Assembly (NCBI GenBank): GCA_947476895.1
Contig: CANJRX010000001.1
Location: 248,865 to 312,864, forward strand
Direction of reading: 5' to 3'
Length of the DNA stretch: 64,000 nucleotides
Source: Fidelibacterota bacterium
Lineage (GTDB): Bacteria > Pseudomonadota > Alphaproteobacteria > Rhodospirillales > Rhodospirillaceae
The stretch's first letter is position 1; each line of letters opens with the position of its first letter. Position numbers and translations under genes: made by a program. The notes below the pieces were generated by a model that was given only the letters and a program-made list of their open reading frames with translations, was not told the origin of the DNA and made no database searches. Shown here piece by piece: positions 53,237 through 62,946 of the stretch.

Positions 53237-54175
53237 TCAGAGGTTCATAACGCGGACGGGACGGACCATGCCGTTCCCGACCTCGGCCACCGCAATCAGC
53301 TTTTCCCCGCAAAGCGCTTGGACGGGCGATCCGTCGGCAAGTCCTTCGATGGGGTTTCGCTTTACCACCGGCCAAAGTGCAATCGATTGGCCGAGGGTCA
53401 TGCGGCGAGCTTCTTCTTCCGTCAGGGCCAAAGCCGGGATGTCGTCCAGCACGGTCCCAACCGGGAGAAGATACTCAGAAGCGGCGGCTTTATGGCCCAA
53501 AGCCTCCAGGTTTTCCAGGGAAATCGCCCGGTTTTCCGCGAAAACCCCGCAGCGGGTGCGCCGTAAAACCGAGATATGGCCCAAGGTCCCCAGGGCTCGT
53601 CCTAAGTCCCGCACCAGGGCCCGGATATAGGTGCCTTTGCCGCAATCGACCCGGAACCGGGCGTGATCAGGATCCGGGGACTCCAACAATGTGAAACTGC
53701 GGACATGGACGGGGCGGGCGGCCAGCTCAATCACCTCTTTCTTGCGGGCCATGTCGTAGGCCCGCCGTCCGGCCACCTTAATGGCAGAATAATCCGGGGG
53801 AATCTGCTGAATCACGCCGGTAAAAGTGGGCAAGGCCGCGCGGATGGCGTCAGCGGTGGGGCGAACGCCGGAGGTGTCGATGGCCGTGCCATCGCTATCG
53901 TCCGTATCTGTCGCCACGCCCCAAATCACCTCAAACTCATAGGTTTTGGCGCTATCCATGGCGAAATTGACGGTTTTCGTCGCCTCGCCCAGGCATAAGG
54001 GCAGAATTCCGGTGGCTAAAGGGTCCAAAGTACCCCCGTGGCCGGCTTTTGCAGCATCCAAAGCCCTTTTTACACGCGCGACGACGGTCGCGGCAGTCAT
54101 TCCAGAGGGTTTATCGACCGCAATCCATCCATGAATTGGCTGGCCTTTTGGTTTTCGCGGGGCTTTTCCAGCCAC
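53237..54175 (-). CDS. truB: tRNA pseudouridine55 synthase
   Basis: TruB makes pseudouridine 55 in the T-loop of tRNAs. The 312-residue protein has the catalytic aspartate at 51 in [27 protein letters not shown] at 16-28, and [12 protein letters not shown]. The C-terminus resembles a short PUA-like region. It starts directly after the rbfA stop. Confidence 0.97.
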   Translation of the reverse strand: MAGKAPRKPKGQPIHGWIAVDKPSGMTAATVVARVKRALDAAKAGHGGTLDPLATGILPLCLGEATKTVNFAMDSAKTYEFEVIWGVATDTDDSDGTAIDTSGVRPTADAIRAALPTFTGVIQQIPPDYSAIKVAGRRAYDMARKKEVIELAARPVHVRSFTLLESPDPDHARFRVDCGKGTYIRALVRDLGRALGTLGHISVLRRTRCGVFAENRAISLENLEALGHKAAASEYLLPVGTVLDDIPALALTEEEARRMTLGQSIALWPVVKRNPIEGLADGSPVQALCGEKLIAVAEVGNGMVRPVRVMNL

Positions 54176-54610
54176 CTATTCTTCCTCGTCCCGGCCCGCA
54201 GGGGCTTGGCCCTCAGACTCATCTCCCGGCCAGATATCGCGGGCGACCTCGGGTTTGTGCAACAGGCGCGAAATATGTTCGGCCTCGTCGAAGGTGGTGT
54301 CGGCGGAAAAGATCAGATCGGGGATGAATTTGAACGACACGCGGGAGGCCACCTCGCGCCGCAGGAACGGCTTCACGCGCTTGAGGCCTTCCAGGATCTT
54401 GCTCGTGTCGCCGCCGCCCAGTGGCACCACATAAACGCGGGCATGGCGCAGGTCAGGGCTGGGGCGCACTTCGGTCACGGTCAGGCGCACGTCGACCAGC
54501 GCCGGATCGCGGAATGTTTCGCGCTCAAAAATGGCCGCGAGAATGTGGCGAATCTCTTCGCCGATCCGCAATTGCCGCTGGCCTGGGGCTTTGGGACGTT
54601 GTCTCGGCAT
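54176..54610 (-). CDS. rbfA: Ribosome-binding factor A
   Basis: RbfA helps 16S rRNA maturation and 30S assembly in the cold. The 144-residue KH-type protein shows RQLRIGEEIRHILA-like sequence, DPALVDVRLTVTEVRPSPDL and HARVYVVPLGG. An acidic C-terminal tail (DESEGQAPAGRDEEE) is typical in Alphaproteobacteria. It lies 75 bases after infB, with a hairpin between. Confidence 0.96.
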   Translation of the reverse strand: MPRQRPKAPGQRQLRIGEEIRHILAAIFERETFRDPALVDVRLTVTEVRPSPDLRHARVYVVPLGGGDTSKILEGLKRVKPFLRREVASRVSFKFIPDLIFSADTTFDEAEHISRLLHKPEVARDIWPGDESEGQAPAGRDEEE

Positions 54611-54645
54611 GGAATTTCCTTGGGACGATTCCTTGCAGCAGAAAT

Positions 54646-54669
54646 CGGTCCGGCATTTATGCCGGACCG
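54646..54669 (-). promoter_or_regulatory. Intercistronic hairpin between infB and rbfA
   Basis: An 11 bp perfect stem (CGGTCCGGCAT with ATGCCGGACCG) with a two-base loop sits 36 bases before the rbfA start. It lacks a T run, so termination is unlikely. It could be a stability or processing element, or a weak pause site in the operon. Confidence 0.5.
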
Positions 54670-54685
54670 GAAGTCATGCTGCGCT

Positions 54686-57217
54686 CTAGAGGACCCCTGC
54701 GAAGCGCTCCATCTCGAAGCACTCGATGACGTCGCCTTTTTGGATGTCCTGATAGTTGGCGAGCGCGATGCCGCATTCGTAGCCTTCGCGCACGTCTTTA
54801 ACGTCGTCCTTAAAGCGCTTGAGCTGCGACAGATCGCCTTCGTGGATGACCACGTTGTCGCGGAGCAGGCGGACTTTGCAGCCGCGCTTGATGACGCCTT
54901 CGGTGACCATGCAGCCGGCGACCTTGCCGACCTTGGTGACGTTGAAGACTTCGCGGATGTTGGCGTAGCCGATGAAGTTTTCTTTGAACGTCGGGGCCAG
55001 CATGCCCGTCAGCAACTTCTTCATGTCGTCGGAGACGTCGTAGATGATCGAGTAATAACGGATGTCGATGCCGTCGCGCTTCGAGATTTCACGGGCTTGC
55101 GCGTTGGCGCGCACGTTAAAGCCTATGATGATCGCGCCAGAGGCTTTGGCGAGCGTTACGTCGGCTTCGCTGATGGGGCCGACCGCGCCGTGAATGACAT
55201 TGAGTTTCACTTCGTCGGTGCTGAGCTTGGTCAGCGTGCCGGTGAGGGCTTCGACGGAACCTTGCACATCACCCTTCACGACGACAGCCAGTTCCTTGGC
55301 GAGACCGGCTTTAATCTTGGCGAACATCTGTTCCATGGTCGAGCCGCCGACCGAGGCCACATGTTCCTTATCACGGATTTTGCGGCGGCGGAACTCGGCC
55401 ACTTCGCGGGCTTTGGCTTCGTCGGTGACAACCACAAAGTCATCGCCTGCAGCCGGCGTGCCGGCAAAGCCAACAACTTCGACCGGGGCCGAAGGCATCG
55501 CCGACTTCACTTGCTTGCCGTGTTCGTTGACGAGCGCGCGTACGCGGCCCCACTCGGCGCCGGCGACAAAGATATCGCCGATATGCAGAGTGCCGCGTTG
55601 CACGAGAACGGTGCCGACAGAACCGACGCCCTTTTCCATCTTGGCTTCGATGATCGTGCCTTCCGCGGTGCGTTCCGGGTTGGCTTTCAGGTCGAGCACT
55701 TCGGCTTGCAGCAGAATGGCTTCTTCGAGTTTATCGAGATTGGTCTTCTTGGTGGCCGAAACTTCGACCGCCAGCGTTTCACCGCCGACTTCTTCCAAAA
55801 GCACTTCATGCTGCAGCAAGTCGGTTTTAACGCGTTGCGCGTTGGCGCCGGGCTTATCCATCTTGTTGATGGCAACGATGATCGGAACGCCTGCGGCCTT
55901 CGCGTGCTTAATGGCTTCGATGGTCTGCGGCATGATGCCGTCGTCGGCGGCCACCACCAGGATCACGATATCTGTGACTTTCGCGCCGCGGGCGCGCATG
56001 GCGGTAAAGGCTTCGTGGCCGGGCGTATCGATAAACGTAATCTTTTGGCCCTTAGACGTGCGCACCTGATAGGCGCCGATATGCTGGGTAATGCCGCCGG
56101 CTTCGCCGCTGGCCACATTGGCCGAGCGTAAAGCGTCGAGGAGGGAGGTTTTGCCATGGTCGACGTGACCCATGACCGTCACGACCGGCGGACGCGGCTT
56201 TAACAGCGCGTCGTCGTCGGGACCGGTCTTCAAGTTCTCTTCCACTGCGGACTCCGTTACGCGTTTGACCCGATGGCCGAATTCCTGAACGACCAGGTCC
56301 GCGGTGTCCGCGTCGATGACTTCATTGATGGTCGCCATGATGCCAAGCTTCATGAGCGACTTGATAACGTTGACGGCCCGTTCCGCCATGCGGTTGGAAA
56401 GTTCCTGCACGGTGATGGTTTCGGGGATGATGACTTCACGAACAACCTTGTCGGTGTTCATGGGCTGCTTCAGCTGGGCCTTGCGGCGTTCTTTCTCGAC
56501 CGCGCGGCGCATGGAAGCGATCGAACGGCTGCGCTCGACGGCATCGTCGCCTTCAAGGGCGGCGCCGATGGAGAGTTTGCCGGCGCGGCGGCGCGGCTCG
56601 GTGCGCTTGACCATCGGCGGCTTGTGGCCGGTTTTGTTTTTACGGCGCTTGGCGTCTTCGTCGTCTTCCTCTTCCACCACATCGCGGCGGACAGCGGGCG
56701 TCAATTCAGTGCGCGCTTCTGTGCCGGGCGCAGCAGCGGGGGCCGTGTCGGCGGCGCGTGCGGCTGCCGGTTCGGCAGCCGGTGCAACGACTTTCGGCTC
56801 AAGTTCAGCGCGCAGCTTTTCTTCTTCGGCGCGCAAGGCATCGATTTCGGCCTGCGCCTTTGCGTCTTCTTCGGCCTGCTTGCGGTTTTCTTCGTCGGCT
56901 TTGATGGCGTCTTGCAACGCCTTCAGACGGTGGGCCTTCTCGTCGTTGGTCAGCGTGCCGTGCTGAATGCTCTCTTTGGCGAACAATTCGGCGGTGGCTT
57001 TTTCCTTTAAGCTGACGGGCGCGGCTTTGACTTCCTGCACCTTACCGTCGGCGCCCATCTCGAACTGGCGCTTACGCTTGCGTTCGACCTGAACGACTTT
57101 GGAGCGGCCATGACTGAAGCTTTGGCGAACCTGACCGGTTTCCACTGTCTTCTTTAGTTCCAGCTTACCCCCGCTCAAGGACAAGGGGCGTTTGGTCGTC
57201 TTGGTGTCGCTCGGCAT
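54686..57217 (-). CDS. infB: Translation initiation factor IF-2
   Basis: IF-2 places initiator tRNA on the 30S subunit with GTP. At 843 residues it has a charged Lys/Glu/Ala-rich N-terminal region (about 70-260), the IF2 N-terminal motif [18 protein letters not shown], the G domain with GHVDHGKTS at about 350 and [15 protein letters not shown], then domains II to IV to the end. No truncation is seen. ylxR is 36 bases upstream. Confidence 0.98.
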   Translation of the reverse strand: MPSDTKTTKRPLSLSGGKLELKKTVETGQVRQSFSHGRSKVVQVERKRKRQFEMGADGKVQEVKAAPVSLKEKATAELFAKESIQHGTLTNDEKAHRLKALQDAIKADEENRKQAEEDAKAQAEIDALRAEEEKLRAELEPKVVAPAAEPAAARAADTAPAAAPGTEARTELTPAVRRDVVEEEDDEDAKRRKNKTGHKPPMVKRTEPRRRAGKLSIGAALEGDDAVERSRSIASMRRAVEKERRKAQLKQPMNTDKVVREVIIPETITVQELSNRMAERAVNVIKSLMKLGIMATINEVIDADTADLVVQEFGHRVKRVTESAVEENLKTGPDDDALLKPRPPVVTVMGHVDHGKTSLLDALRSANVASGEAGGITQHIGAYQVRTSKGQKITFIDTPGHEAFTAMRARGAKVTDIVILVVAADDGIMPQTIEAIKHAKAAGVPIIVAINKMDKPGANAQRVKTDLLQHEVLLEEVGGETLAVEVSATKKTNLDKLEEAILLQAEVLDLKANPERTAEGTIIEAKMEKGVGSVGTVLVQRGTLHIGDIFVAGAEWGRVRALVNEHGKQVKSAMPSAPVEVVGFAGTPAAGDDFVVVTDEAKAREVAEFRRRKIRDKEHVASVGGSTMEQMFAKIKAGLAKELAVVVKGDVQGSVEALTGTLTKLSTDEVKLNVIHGAVGPISEADVTLAKASGAIIIGFNVRANAQAREISKRDGIDIRYYSIIYDVSDDMKKLLTGMLAPTFKENFIGYANIREVFNVTKVGKVAGCMVTEGVIKRGCKVRLLRDNVVIHEGDLSQLKRFKDDVKDVREGYECGIALANYQDIQKGDVIECFEMERFAGVL

Positions 57218-57253
57218 GCTTCCTAACCGTACCTTCTAAAAATCACTTCAAAC

Positions 57254-57934
57254 TTACTCAGCGTGCTTTCGCACGTTTTCTTCCCGTGTGCTTCGCACAC
57301 CGCTATATCGCGCGGCGTCTTCCAGCAGCGCAGTCGTCAAACGACCGGGCAGAAGCGCCACGTGCACAGCGACATCACGTCCTAAGGCCGCTCCCAGCTC
57401 GGCGCTGGTGAACAGGTCAACCAGCGGCACGTGCGGCACCAGTGCAACAAACTTGCGACGCTCCTGGGGCGATCCGTCTGCCGCCTCGAACAAAGCCGCG
57501 GTCCGCCCCGTATTGATCTGGGCGCGTACCTTTTCAGCACCGGCGGCCACCAGTCCGGCACGACGCGCCAGACCGAGTTGATTGAGACAGCGGCGTTTCA
57601 GTAATTCCGCGACGACATCGGCCAAATCCGCGGCAACGGAAACGTTCCTTCGCGCGGCCTTGGCGAACATCCGTTTGGATGTCGCTGTCTCTATCATAGC
57701 GCGCTCGGCGCTTAACCACAAACCCCGCCCTGGCAGCCGGCCCACCACATCGGGGACCAAAACATCGCCCGGACCCACTACAAACCGGACCAGCCTTTCA
57801 ATCGGCAGCGACTCGCCGCTCGCAATGCAGCGACGGTTGGGACCGCGCTCGTTTTCGGCGTCGTCGTCGTCCAAAGCCGCTAGCGAAAGGGCCGGCGGTT
57901 CAGGTTCATTCTCAGTCATGGTTACCGTGGCCAA
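57254..57934 (-). CDS. YlxR (DUF448) RNA-binding protein fused to an L7Ae-like domain
   Basis: This 226-residue protein combines an N-terminal DUF448/YlxR domain (about 30-105; NRRCIASGESLPIERLVRF, GRLPGRGLWL) with a C-terminal L7Ae/KTR-like domain (about 110-205; LGLARRAGLVAAGAEKVRAQ). In other bacteria these are separate neighbours of nusA; the fusion is usual in Alphaproteobacteria. Both halves bind RNA, and YlxR is implicated in regulation of RNase P and transcription. It sits between nusA and infB. Confidence 0.93.
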   Translation of the reverse strand: MATVTMTENEPEPPALSLAALDDDDAENERGPNRRCIASGESLPIERLVRFVVGPGDVLVPDVVGRLPGRGLWLSAERAMIETATSKRMFAKAARRNVSVAADLADVVAELLKRRCLNQLGLARRAGLVAAGAEKVRAQINTGRTAALFEAADGSPQERRKFVALVPHVPLVDLFTSAELGAALGRDVAVHVALLPGRLTTALLEDAARYSGVRSTREENVRKHAE

Positions 57935-57967
57935 GGTTGTTGTTCGCCACAGATACCCGTTTTGACC

Positions 57968-59500
57968 CTAGGCCGGCGTGCCTTCGGAACCTTCGGGGAA
58001 CCAATGCGCGCGCGCGGCCATGATGATGGCGTTGGCAGCATCTTCCTTCAGGACGTCGGCACCCAGCATTTCCACCAGTTCGTCGGCGGCCAAATCGGCC
58101 AGGTCGTCCAAGGTCTTCACGCCCTTTTCAGCGAGAACGATGATTTTCTTGGAGTCGAGTCCTTCGATTTCAGCGCCGGACAGATCTTCAGCCACGCCAA
58201 GCTCTTCCAGGCGCGCCATGACCTTCTTGTTCTCTTCTTCGAGGTAGCCGGTCGCGCGGGCTTTCAGTTCCGAAGCGATGTCTTCGTCAAAGCCTTCGAT
58301 GTCAGTCAGCTCTTCGAGCGGCACGAACGCGAGTTCGTCCACTGACGAGAAGCCTTCGGTGACGAGCAGATGGGCGAGCACGTCGTCCACGTCCAGGGCG
58401 TCGATGAACATTTTCGAACGCGAACGGAATTCTTCCTGACGGCGCTCGGACTCTTCGCCTTCGGTCAGGATGTCGATGGTCCAGCTGGTGAGCTGGGACG
58501 CGAGGCGCACGTTCTGGCCACGGCGGCCAATGGCGAGCGACAGCTGCTCGTCCGGCACCACAACTTCGATACGGCCCGAGTCTTCATCGAGCACGACCTT
58601 GGTGACTTCGGCGGGCGCGAGGGCGTTCACGACAAACGTCGCCGGGTCCTGGTTCCACTGAATGATGTCGATCTTTTCGCCCTGCAGTTCGGCCACAACC
58701 GCCTGCACGCGGCTGCCGCGCATACCAACGCAAGCGCCGACGGGATCAATCGAGTTATCGTTTGAAATCACGGCAATCTTCGCGCGGCTGCCGGGATCGC
58801 GGGCAACAGCTTTGATTTCAATAATGCCGTCATAGATTTCCGGGACTTCCTGAGCGAACAACGCGCCCATGAATTCGCCAGCGGTGCGTGAGAGGAAAAT
58901 CTGCGGGCCGCGCGGCTCTTCGCGCACGTCCATGATGAACGCGCGCACGCGGTCACCGTTCTTGAAATGCTCGCGCGGGATCAATTCGTCGCGGCGGAGC
59001 AGGCCTTCTGCACGGCCCAAGTCGACAATGACGTTGCCGAATTCGACGCGCTTGACCAGGCCGTTGACGATTTCGCCGACGCGGTCTTTGTATTCTGTGA
59101 ACTGGCGCGCACGCTCGGCGTCGCGCACTTTCTGCACGATCACCTGCTTGGCGGTCTGCGCAGCGATGCGGCCGAAATCGATCGGCGGCAAGGGATCAAC
59201 GATCACGCCGCCGACTTCGATGGTGGCGTCTTTCTTCTTGGCCTTGGCCAACGTGGTCTGGGTGTTTTCGTCTTCGACGGTTTCGACGACCGTGATGTAA
59301 CGCGCCAGGCGGATTTCACCGGTCTTGCGATCGATGGCGGCGCGGATGTCGTTTTCATGGCCGTACTTGGAGCGGCCGGCTTTCTGAATGGCCTGTTCCA
59401 TGGCCTGAAAGACTTCTTCCCGGTCGATGCCCTTATCGCGGGCGACCGTGTCGGCAACCTGCACCAATTCGGGGCGCGCCATGCCAATGCTCTGAGCCAT
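57968..59500 (-). CDS. nusA: Transcription termination/antitermination factor NusA
   Basis: NusA modulates pausing, termination and antitermination. The ATG at 59500, preceded by GGAG, gives 510 residues. Order: RNAP-binding N-terminal domain, S1 domain (about 130-200), two KH domains ([20 protein letters not shown], then [13 protein letters not shown]) and two acidic helix-hairpin-helix repeats at the C-terminus. The upstream in-frame extension to 59575 has no matching sequence. rimP is 28 bases before it. Confidence 0.98.
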   Translation of the reverse strand: MAQSIGMARPELVQVADTVARDKGIDREEVFQAMEQAIQKAGRSKYGHENDIRAAIDRKTGEIRLARYITVVETVEDENTQTTLAKAKKKDATIEVGGVIVDPLPPIDFGRIAAQTAKQVIVQKVRDAERARQFTEYKDRVGEIVNGLVKRVEFGNVIVDLGRAEGLLRRDELIPREHFKNGDRVRAFIMDVREEPRGPQIFLSRTAGEFMGALFAQEVPEIYDGIIEIKAVARDPGSRAKIAVISNDNSIDPVGACVGMRGSRVQAVVAELQGEKIDIIQWNQDPATFVVNALAPAEVTKVVLDEDSGRIEVVVPDEQLSLAIGRRGQNVRLASQLTSWTIDILTEGEESERRQEEFRSRSKMFIDALDVDDVLAHLLVTEGFSSVDELAFVPLEELTDIEGFDEDIASELKARATGYLEEENKKVMARLEELGVAEDLSGAEIEGLDSKKIIVLAEKGVKTLDDLADLAADELVEMLGADVLKEDAANAIIMAARAHWFPEGSEGTPA

Positions 59501-59528
59501 CGTCGTTACTCCAACTTTGTTGCGTAGG

Positions 59529-60038
59529 TTATTGTTCGTTGTTCGAATTCGCCGCGCGTTTAGCCGATGCGGCAATCAGTTCATCCGTCAGCACCAGCTT
59601 GGCAGCGCTGATGTTCTCAAGGGCGACGGCGTAATCGACGTCGTCCATGCGTATCGTCACTTTGCCGTCGCTCAGGCCCTCGAGCCGTCCGCGAAAGCGT
59701 TTGCGACCGTTCACCGCGATCTTGCTTTCGACCTTCACCAGAAAGCCGGCGTAGGTCGTAAAATCCTTGGGCCGGGTCAGCGGCCGGTCGATGCCCGCCG
59801 AGCTGACTTCCAAGTCGTAGGTTCCGGGCACCGGGTCTTCGACATCAAAGATCGCCGAAAGCGCGTGGCTGATGGCTTCGCAGTCCTCGACCGAGATCTG
59901 GCTGCCGTCGCGCCGGTCAGCCATGACCTGCAGCGTGCGGCGACCATCACTTCCGGTCAGCGCAATACGCACAACCTCAAAGCCCATGGCTTCCAGGGTC
60001 GGCTCTACGCGCTCTTCTAGTTGCGGCAAACGTTCCAA
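59529..60038 (-). CDS. rimP: Ribosome maturation factor RimP
   Basis: RimP assists 30S assembly. The family sequence begins at EERVEPTLEAMGFEVVRIAL and runs through VEDCEAISHALSAIFDVEDPVPG and YDLEVSSAGIDRPLTRPKDF. The frame is open to a TTG at 60101 but that part encodes a terminator hairpin, so the start must be later. I chose a TTG at 60038 after GAGG; a TTG at 60029 is the alternative. The resulting protein has 169 residues. The start is uncertain. Confidence 0.9.
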   Translation of the reverse strand: MERLPQLEERVEPTLEAMGFEVVRIALTGSDGRRTLQVMADRRDGSQISVEDCEAISHALSAIFDVEDPVPGTYDLEVSSAGIDRPLTRPKDFTTYAGFLVKVESKIAVNGRKRFRGRLEGLSDGKVTIRMDDVDYAVALENISAAKLVLTDELIAASAKRAANSNNEQ

Positions 60039-60070
60039 TGCCCTCGTCCGGGTTTCGGGAAGCGGGCAAT

Positions 60071-60096
60071 AAAAAAAGTGGGCAATCGGCCCACTT
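60071..60096 (-). terminator. Intrinsic terminator before rimP, possible attenuator of the nusA operon
   Basis: On the minus strand an 8 bp stem (AAGTGGGC with GCCCACTT) with a five-base loop runs into a tract of seven T. It lies 90 bases after the trmB stop and about 30 bases before the likely rimP start. Only about 30 bases then remain for a promoter, so rimP-nusA transcripts may have to read through it. It may simply end the lnt-metK-trmB transcript. Confidence 0.85.
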
Positions 60097-60186
60097 CCCA
60101 AGGTATCAAATTCGGTGAAGATGGCGCTGATATATGCCCAATTTCCGCGGAATTCAAGGCTTTTCCCAAAGCCTTAGACGTAAGGC

Positions 60187-60906
60187 CTAGACGCGCGGAG
60201 TCCGCACAAAATTCATAAATGTGGGAATGCGGCCGGCGGCGATGGCCTTTTCTTCGTAGCGCGAGGCAGTGGAGTCGGCGGGCCGTATGCGCCAATCATC
60301 AGGCTCCTGGGCGGTCCAATGGAAGGCCGGATGCTGCAGTACATGCTGCAGCGTCCATGCAACATAAACCGGGTGGTCGCTGGCGACCCTGAACTCACCG
60401 CCTTCGGGTAAAAGGCGCGCGAGTTCGTCGAGATTCTCTGGGCTGATAAAGCGCCGTTTGGCGTGGCGGACCTTGGGCCAGGGATCGGGAAACGGCAGGC
60501 AAATCCGCGCTAAACCACCCGTTTTCAGGCGGGGCAGCAGGTAGCGCACGTCGTTGTCGTAGATCCGTAAGTTCTGGAGTTTGTAGTCTTCGACATAGCG
60601 CAGCAAAGATGCGACGCCGTTGACGAAAACCTCGCAGCCGATGAAACCGACGCCGGGATTTGCTGCAGCTTGGGCTGCAATATGCTCGCCGCTGCCAAAG
60701 CCGATCTCAAGCCGGATCTCGTCAAATTTTGAATCGAAAAATGAAGCGGGATCAATATGTTGTGTGGATTCTGGCAGCGCAATACGTAGGCGTGGCAGAA
60801 GGCTTTCCAGCAAAGAAATACGGCCGGCTTTAAGGGCTTTCCCCTTACGCCGGCCGTAAAACTGAAGCCTATCCGGGTCGGGATTAACCGCCGAACGCTG
60901 ATTCAA
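60187..60906 (-). CDS. trmB: tRNA (guanine46-N7)-methyltransferase
   Basis: TrmB methylates N7 of G46 in the tRNA variable loop. SAM-binding is shown by [14 protein letters not shown], and the substrate site by [23 protein letters not shown] near the C-terminus is also diagnostic. A TTG at 60906 overlapping the metK 3' end is the likely start (239 residues); the frame is open to 60996 inside metK. The gene follows metK as is usual here. Confidence 0.94.
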   Translation of the reverse strand: MNQRSAVNPDPDRLQFYGRRKGKALKAGRISLLESLLPRLRIALPESTQHIDPASFFDSKFDEIRLEIGFGSGEHIAAQAAANPGVGFIGCEVFVNGVASLLRYVEDYKLQNLRIYDNDVRYLLPRLKTGGLARICLPFPDPWPKVRHAKRRFISPENLDELARLLPEGGEFRVASDHPVYVAWTLQHVLQHPAFHWTAQEPDDWRIRPADSTASRYEEKAIAAGRIPTFMNFVRTPRV

Positions 60907-62056
60907 GCTGTTCCACCAAGTCCAGGCGTTCCCAGCTGAAGCCACCCGAACCATCGGGCTCGCGGCCGAAGTGCCCGTAGGCAGCCGTGCGGGCATAGAT
61001 CGGACGGTTGAGCTTCAAATGCTCGCGGATACCGCGGGGCGAGAGGTTCATCAGCTCCTGCAGCACGGTCGACAGCTTGTCTTCGTCCACTTCGCCGGTG
61101 CCTTGCGTGTCGACGTAAACCGACAAGGGCTTCGCGACGCCGATGGCATAGGAAAGCTGGATCAAACATTTGTGGGCGAGGCCGGCGGCCACCACGTTCT
61201 TCGCAAGATAACGTGCAGCATAAGCCGCCGAGCGATCGACCTTGGTCGGGTCTTTGCCGGAGAACGCGCCGCCGCCGTGGGGCGCGGCACCGCCGTAAGT
61301 GTCGACGATGATTTTACGACCCGTGAGGCCCGTGTCGCCGTCCGGTCCACCGATGACGAAGCGGCCCGTGGGGTTCACATAGAAGTTGGCGTCGTCGCAC
61401 ATCCAGCCCTTGGGCAGGACGTTGAGTACATGCTTGCGCACGTATTCGCGGATTTCTTCCTGGCTGGCTTTTTCGGCGTGCTGCGTCGAGACCACGACCG
61501 AGGTGCAACGCACGGGCTTACCGCCCACATATTGCAGCGACAGCTGGCTCTTTGCATCGGGACCGAGGAAATCCACGTCTTTATCGTGACGGGCTTCGGC
61601 GAGGGATTGCAGGATGGCGTGCGAATATTGAATCGGCGCCGGCATGAATTCTTTGGTTTCGTTGACGGCGTAACCGAACATGATGCCCTGGTCACCAGCG
61701 CCTTCGTCTTTATTGCCGGCAGAATCGACACCGACAGCAATGTCGGCGGATTGGGCATGAACGTGACATTCGATCTTGGCGTTCTTCCAATGGAAGCCGT
61801 CTTGCTCGTAGCCGATGTCCTTCACGGCGTCGCGGGCGGCGGCGATCATGGCTTCGTGGGTCACGGAAGCCGGAACGCGCACTTCACCAGCGAGAACCAC
61901 CAGGTTTGTCGTGCACAAGGTTTCCACCGCGATGCGCGACTGCGGGTCGGCTTTCAGGCACAAGTCGACGATCGAATCCGAAATCCGATCGCTGACTTTG
62001 TCGGGATGGCCTTCCGAGACGGATTCACTCGTGAACACATAGTCAGTCTTGGACAA
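60884..62056 (-). CDS. metK: S-adenosylmethionine synthetase
   Basis: MetK makes SAM from methionine and ATP. The 390-residue protein has GHPDK at 16-20, the conserved [12 protein letters not shown] at 119-130, and [19 protein letters not shown]. The start is a TTG at 62056 with AGGAG seven bases upstream. A 178 bp gap separates it from the XRE regulator gene; the gap contains a hairpin and a structured leader. Linkage to an XRE regulator and trmB is conserved in Alphaproteobacteria. Confidence 0.97.
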   Translation of the reverse strand: MSKTDYVFTSESVSEGHPDKVSDRISDSIVDLCLKADPQSRIAVETLCTTNLVVLAGEVRVPASVTHEAMIAAARDAVKDIGYEQDGFHWKNAKIECHVHAQSADIAVGVDSAGNKDEGAGDQGIMFGYAVNETKEFMPAPIQYSHAILQSLAEARHDKDVDFLGPDAKSQLSLQYVGGKPVRCTSVVVSTQHAEKASQEEIREYVRKHVLNVLPKGWMCDDANFYVNPTGRFVIGGPDGDTGLTGRKIIVDTYGGAAPHGGGAFSGKDPTKVDRSAAYAARYLAKNVVAAGLAHKCLIQLSYAIGVAKPLSVYVDTQGTGEVDEDKLSTVLQELMNLSPRGIREHLKLNRPIYARTAAYGHFGREPDGSGGFSWERLDLVEQLESAFGG

Positions 62057-62176
62057 GGCGGTCTCCTGGGTGCGGGGGATGGTGAGGAATTGGGGCTAAA
62101 AACGTTCGCCCGGCGTAAAGGAAAGCCCCGGTTTTTGCAAGAGTCTGGCGACTCGGGAGAACTTGCCGGGAATCAA
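62057..62176 (-). promoter_or_regulatory. metK leader with predicted structure
   Basis: Reading on the minus strand, a stem GAGTC-GCCA-GACTC can extend through a bulge to GCAA/TTGC. Further on, GGGGCT (62124-62129) can pair with AGCCCC (62092-62097), and AAAAAC (62131-62136) with GTTTTT (62098-62103), the latter two interleaved. CCCGGC and GCCGGG are also complementary. This could be a SAM-sensing or regulator-bound leader. It does not match a SAM riboswitch class I could recognise, and a metK promoter may lie inside it. Confidence 0.35.
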
Positions 62177-62208
62177 AACGCCGCCGCGAAGGTGTTCGCG
62201 GCGGCGTT
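62177..62208 (-). terminator. Strong GC hairpin after the XRE gene, probable terminator
   Basis: A perfect 14 bp stem (AACGCCGCCGCGAA with its complement) and a four-base loop lie 27 bases after the XRE stop. On the minus strand the stem is followed by TTTTG, a short T run. It may terminate the XRE transcript or protect its 3' end. If it terminates, metK needs its own promoter in 62057-62176. Confidence 0.65.
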
Positions 62209-62234
62209 AGACGTCAGGGCAATGGCCCTAATGC

Positions 62235-62729
62235 TTATTCTTCAACCGGCTCTTCGGGCGAAGCCAAAGACTTGGCCAGCTCGTAGATACGACGGCGTAC
62301 GTGATAATCCTTGATGCGGTAGTAGGCGCGCACCAACTCCAAGGTTTCACGCTTGGTCTTGGGGTCGTTTTCGCGCGGTTCAACATCCGGCGTTTCCACG
62401 CTGAGGTTGCGCGGGCTGGCCTGGGCCGTGGCTTCGTCCATTTCTTCAAAGAAGAAGGACATCGGGCAATCGAGAACCCGGCTTAAATCCCACAGACGGC
62501 TGGCCCCGATACGGTTAGCGCCACGCTCATATTTCTGCACTTGCTGGAAGGTCAGGCCAATAGCCTCACCCAGCTTTTCCTGGCTCATGCCCAAAAGGGT
62601 ACGGCGCAAACGCACGCGGCTGCCCACATGGACGTCTACCGGGTTCGGCTTGCCCGACGGCATCCGGCCACGCGTGGAGCGTGCCGTTCCGTTGTCTTCC
62701 AAGTCGTCTTGTTCCTGCGGTAAACCCAT
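62235..62729 (-). CDS. XRE-family regulator linked to metK
   Basis: The ATG at 62729 after AGGG gives 164 residues. It has an XRE helix-turn-helix at about 49-70 (SQEKLGEAIGLTFQQVQKYE), SASRLW-type GASRLWDLSRVLDCP, an FFFEEM patch, an acidic linker and a C-terminal helix TLELVRAYYRIKDYHVRRR. It is the paralog of the regulator at 27157-27636. Its place between lnt and metK resembles that of PraR/PhrR regulators of rhizobia, as I recall. Autoregulation is suggested by a shared upstream 13-mer. An in-frame ATG at 62783 overlaps that motif and is unlikely. Confidence 0.9.
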   Translation of the reverse strand: MGLPQEQDDLEDNGTARSTRGRMPSGKPNPVDVHVGSRVRLRRTLLGMSQEKLGEAIGLTFQQVQKYERGANRIGASRLWDLSRVLDCPMSFFFEEMDEATAQASPRNLSVETPDVEPRENDPKTKRETLELVRAYYRIKDYHVRRRIYELAKSLASPEEPVEE

Positions 62730-62780
62730 GGTGACCCTACTAACAAAAGGCGGTTTAGGCCAAAAACTACACAAATCTGT

Positions 62781-62793
62781 CATAAATCGCGGT
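62781..62793 (-). promoter_or_regulatory. 13 bp motif shared by both XRE regulator upstream regions
   Basis: The plus strand reads CATAAATCGCGGT, the reverse complement of the motif at 27704-27716. It lies 51 bases upstream of the metK-linked XRE start, within the dyad CTGTC-N15-GACAG (62777-62801). A binding site for one or both XRE proteins is inferred. The remainder of the 62730-62946 gap shows no gene. Confidence 0.5.
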
Positions 62794-62946
62794 GTGGACA
62801 GCTACTGATCGTTGAATGACCCCACAACCAGCACCACTTTTTGACACAAAAGCTCGCTCAGATCAAATTCCCATACCTGAGCATTGGTATGCTTTTTGGC
62901 ACACTGTTAAGGCCGATTTGTGGCCCCCTCGGTTCGGTTATGTCGG

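Noticed and set aside
54038-56131. Very long open frame (697 codons) on the plus strand opposite truB, rbfA and infB
   Set aside because: The minus strand encodes clear TruB, RbfA and IF-2. The opposite frame is open because of GC-rich codon structure, and its translation shows no recognisable domain.
62092-62136. Known SAM riboswitch class upstream of metK
   Set aside because: The interleaved pairings suggested a pseudoknot, but the loop lengths are unusual and the conserved cores of SAM-II or SAM/SAH elements, as I remember them, are not visible. Kept only as an unclassified leader.
60971-62314. Open frame of 447 codons on the plus strand opposite metK
   Set aside because: It mirrors metK, whose motifs are complete. 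No family sequence and no ribosome site support translation.
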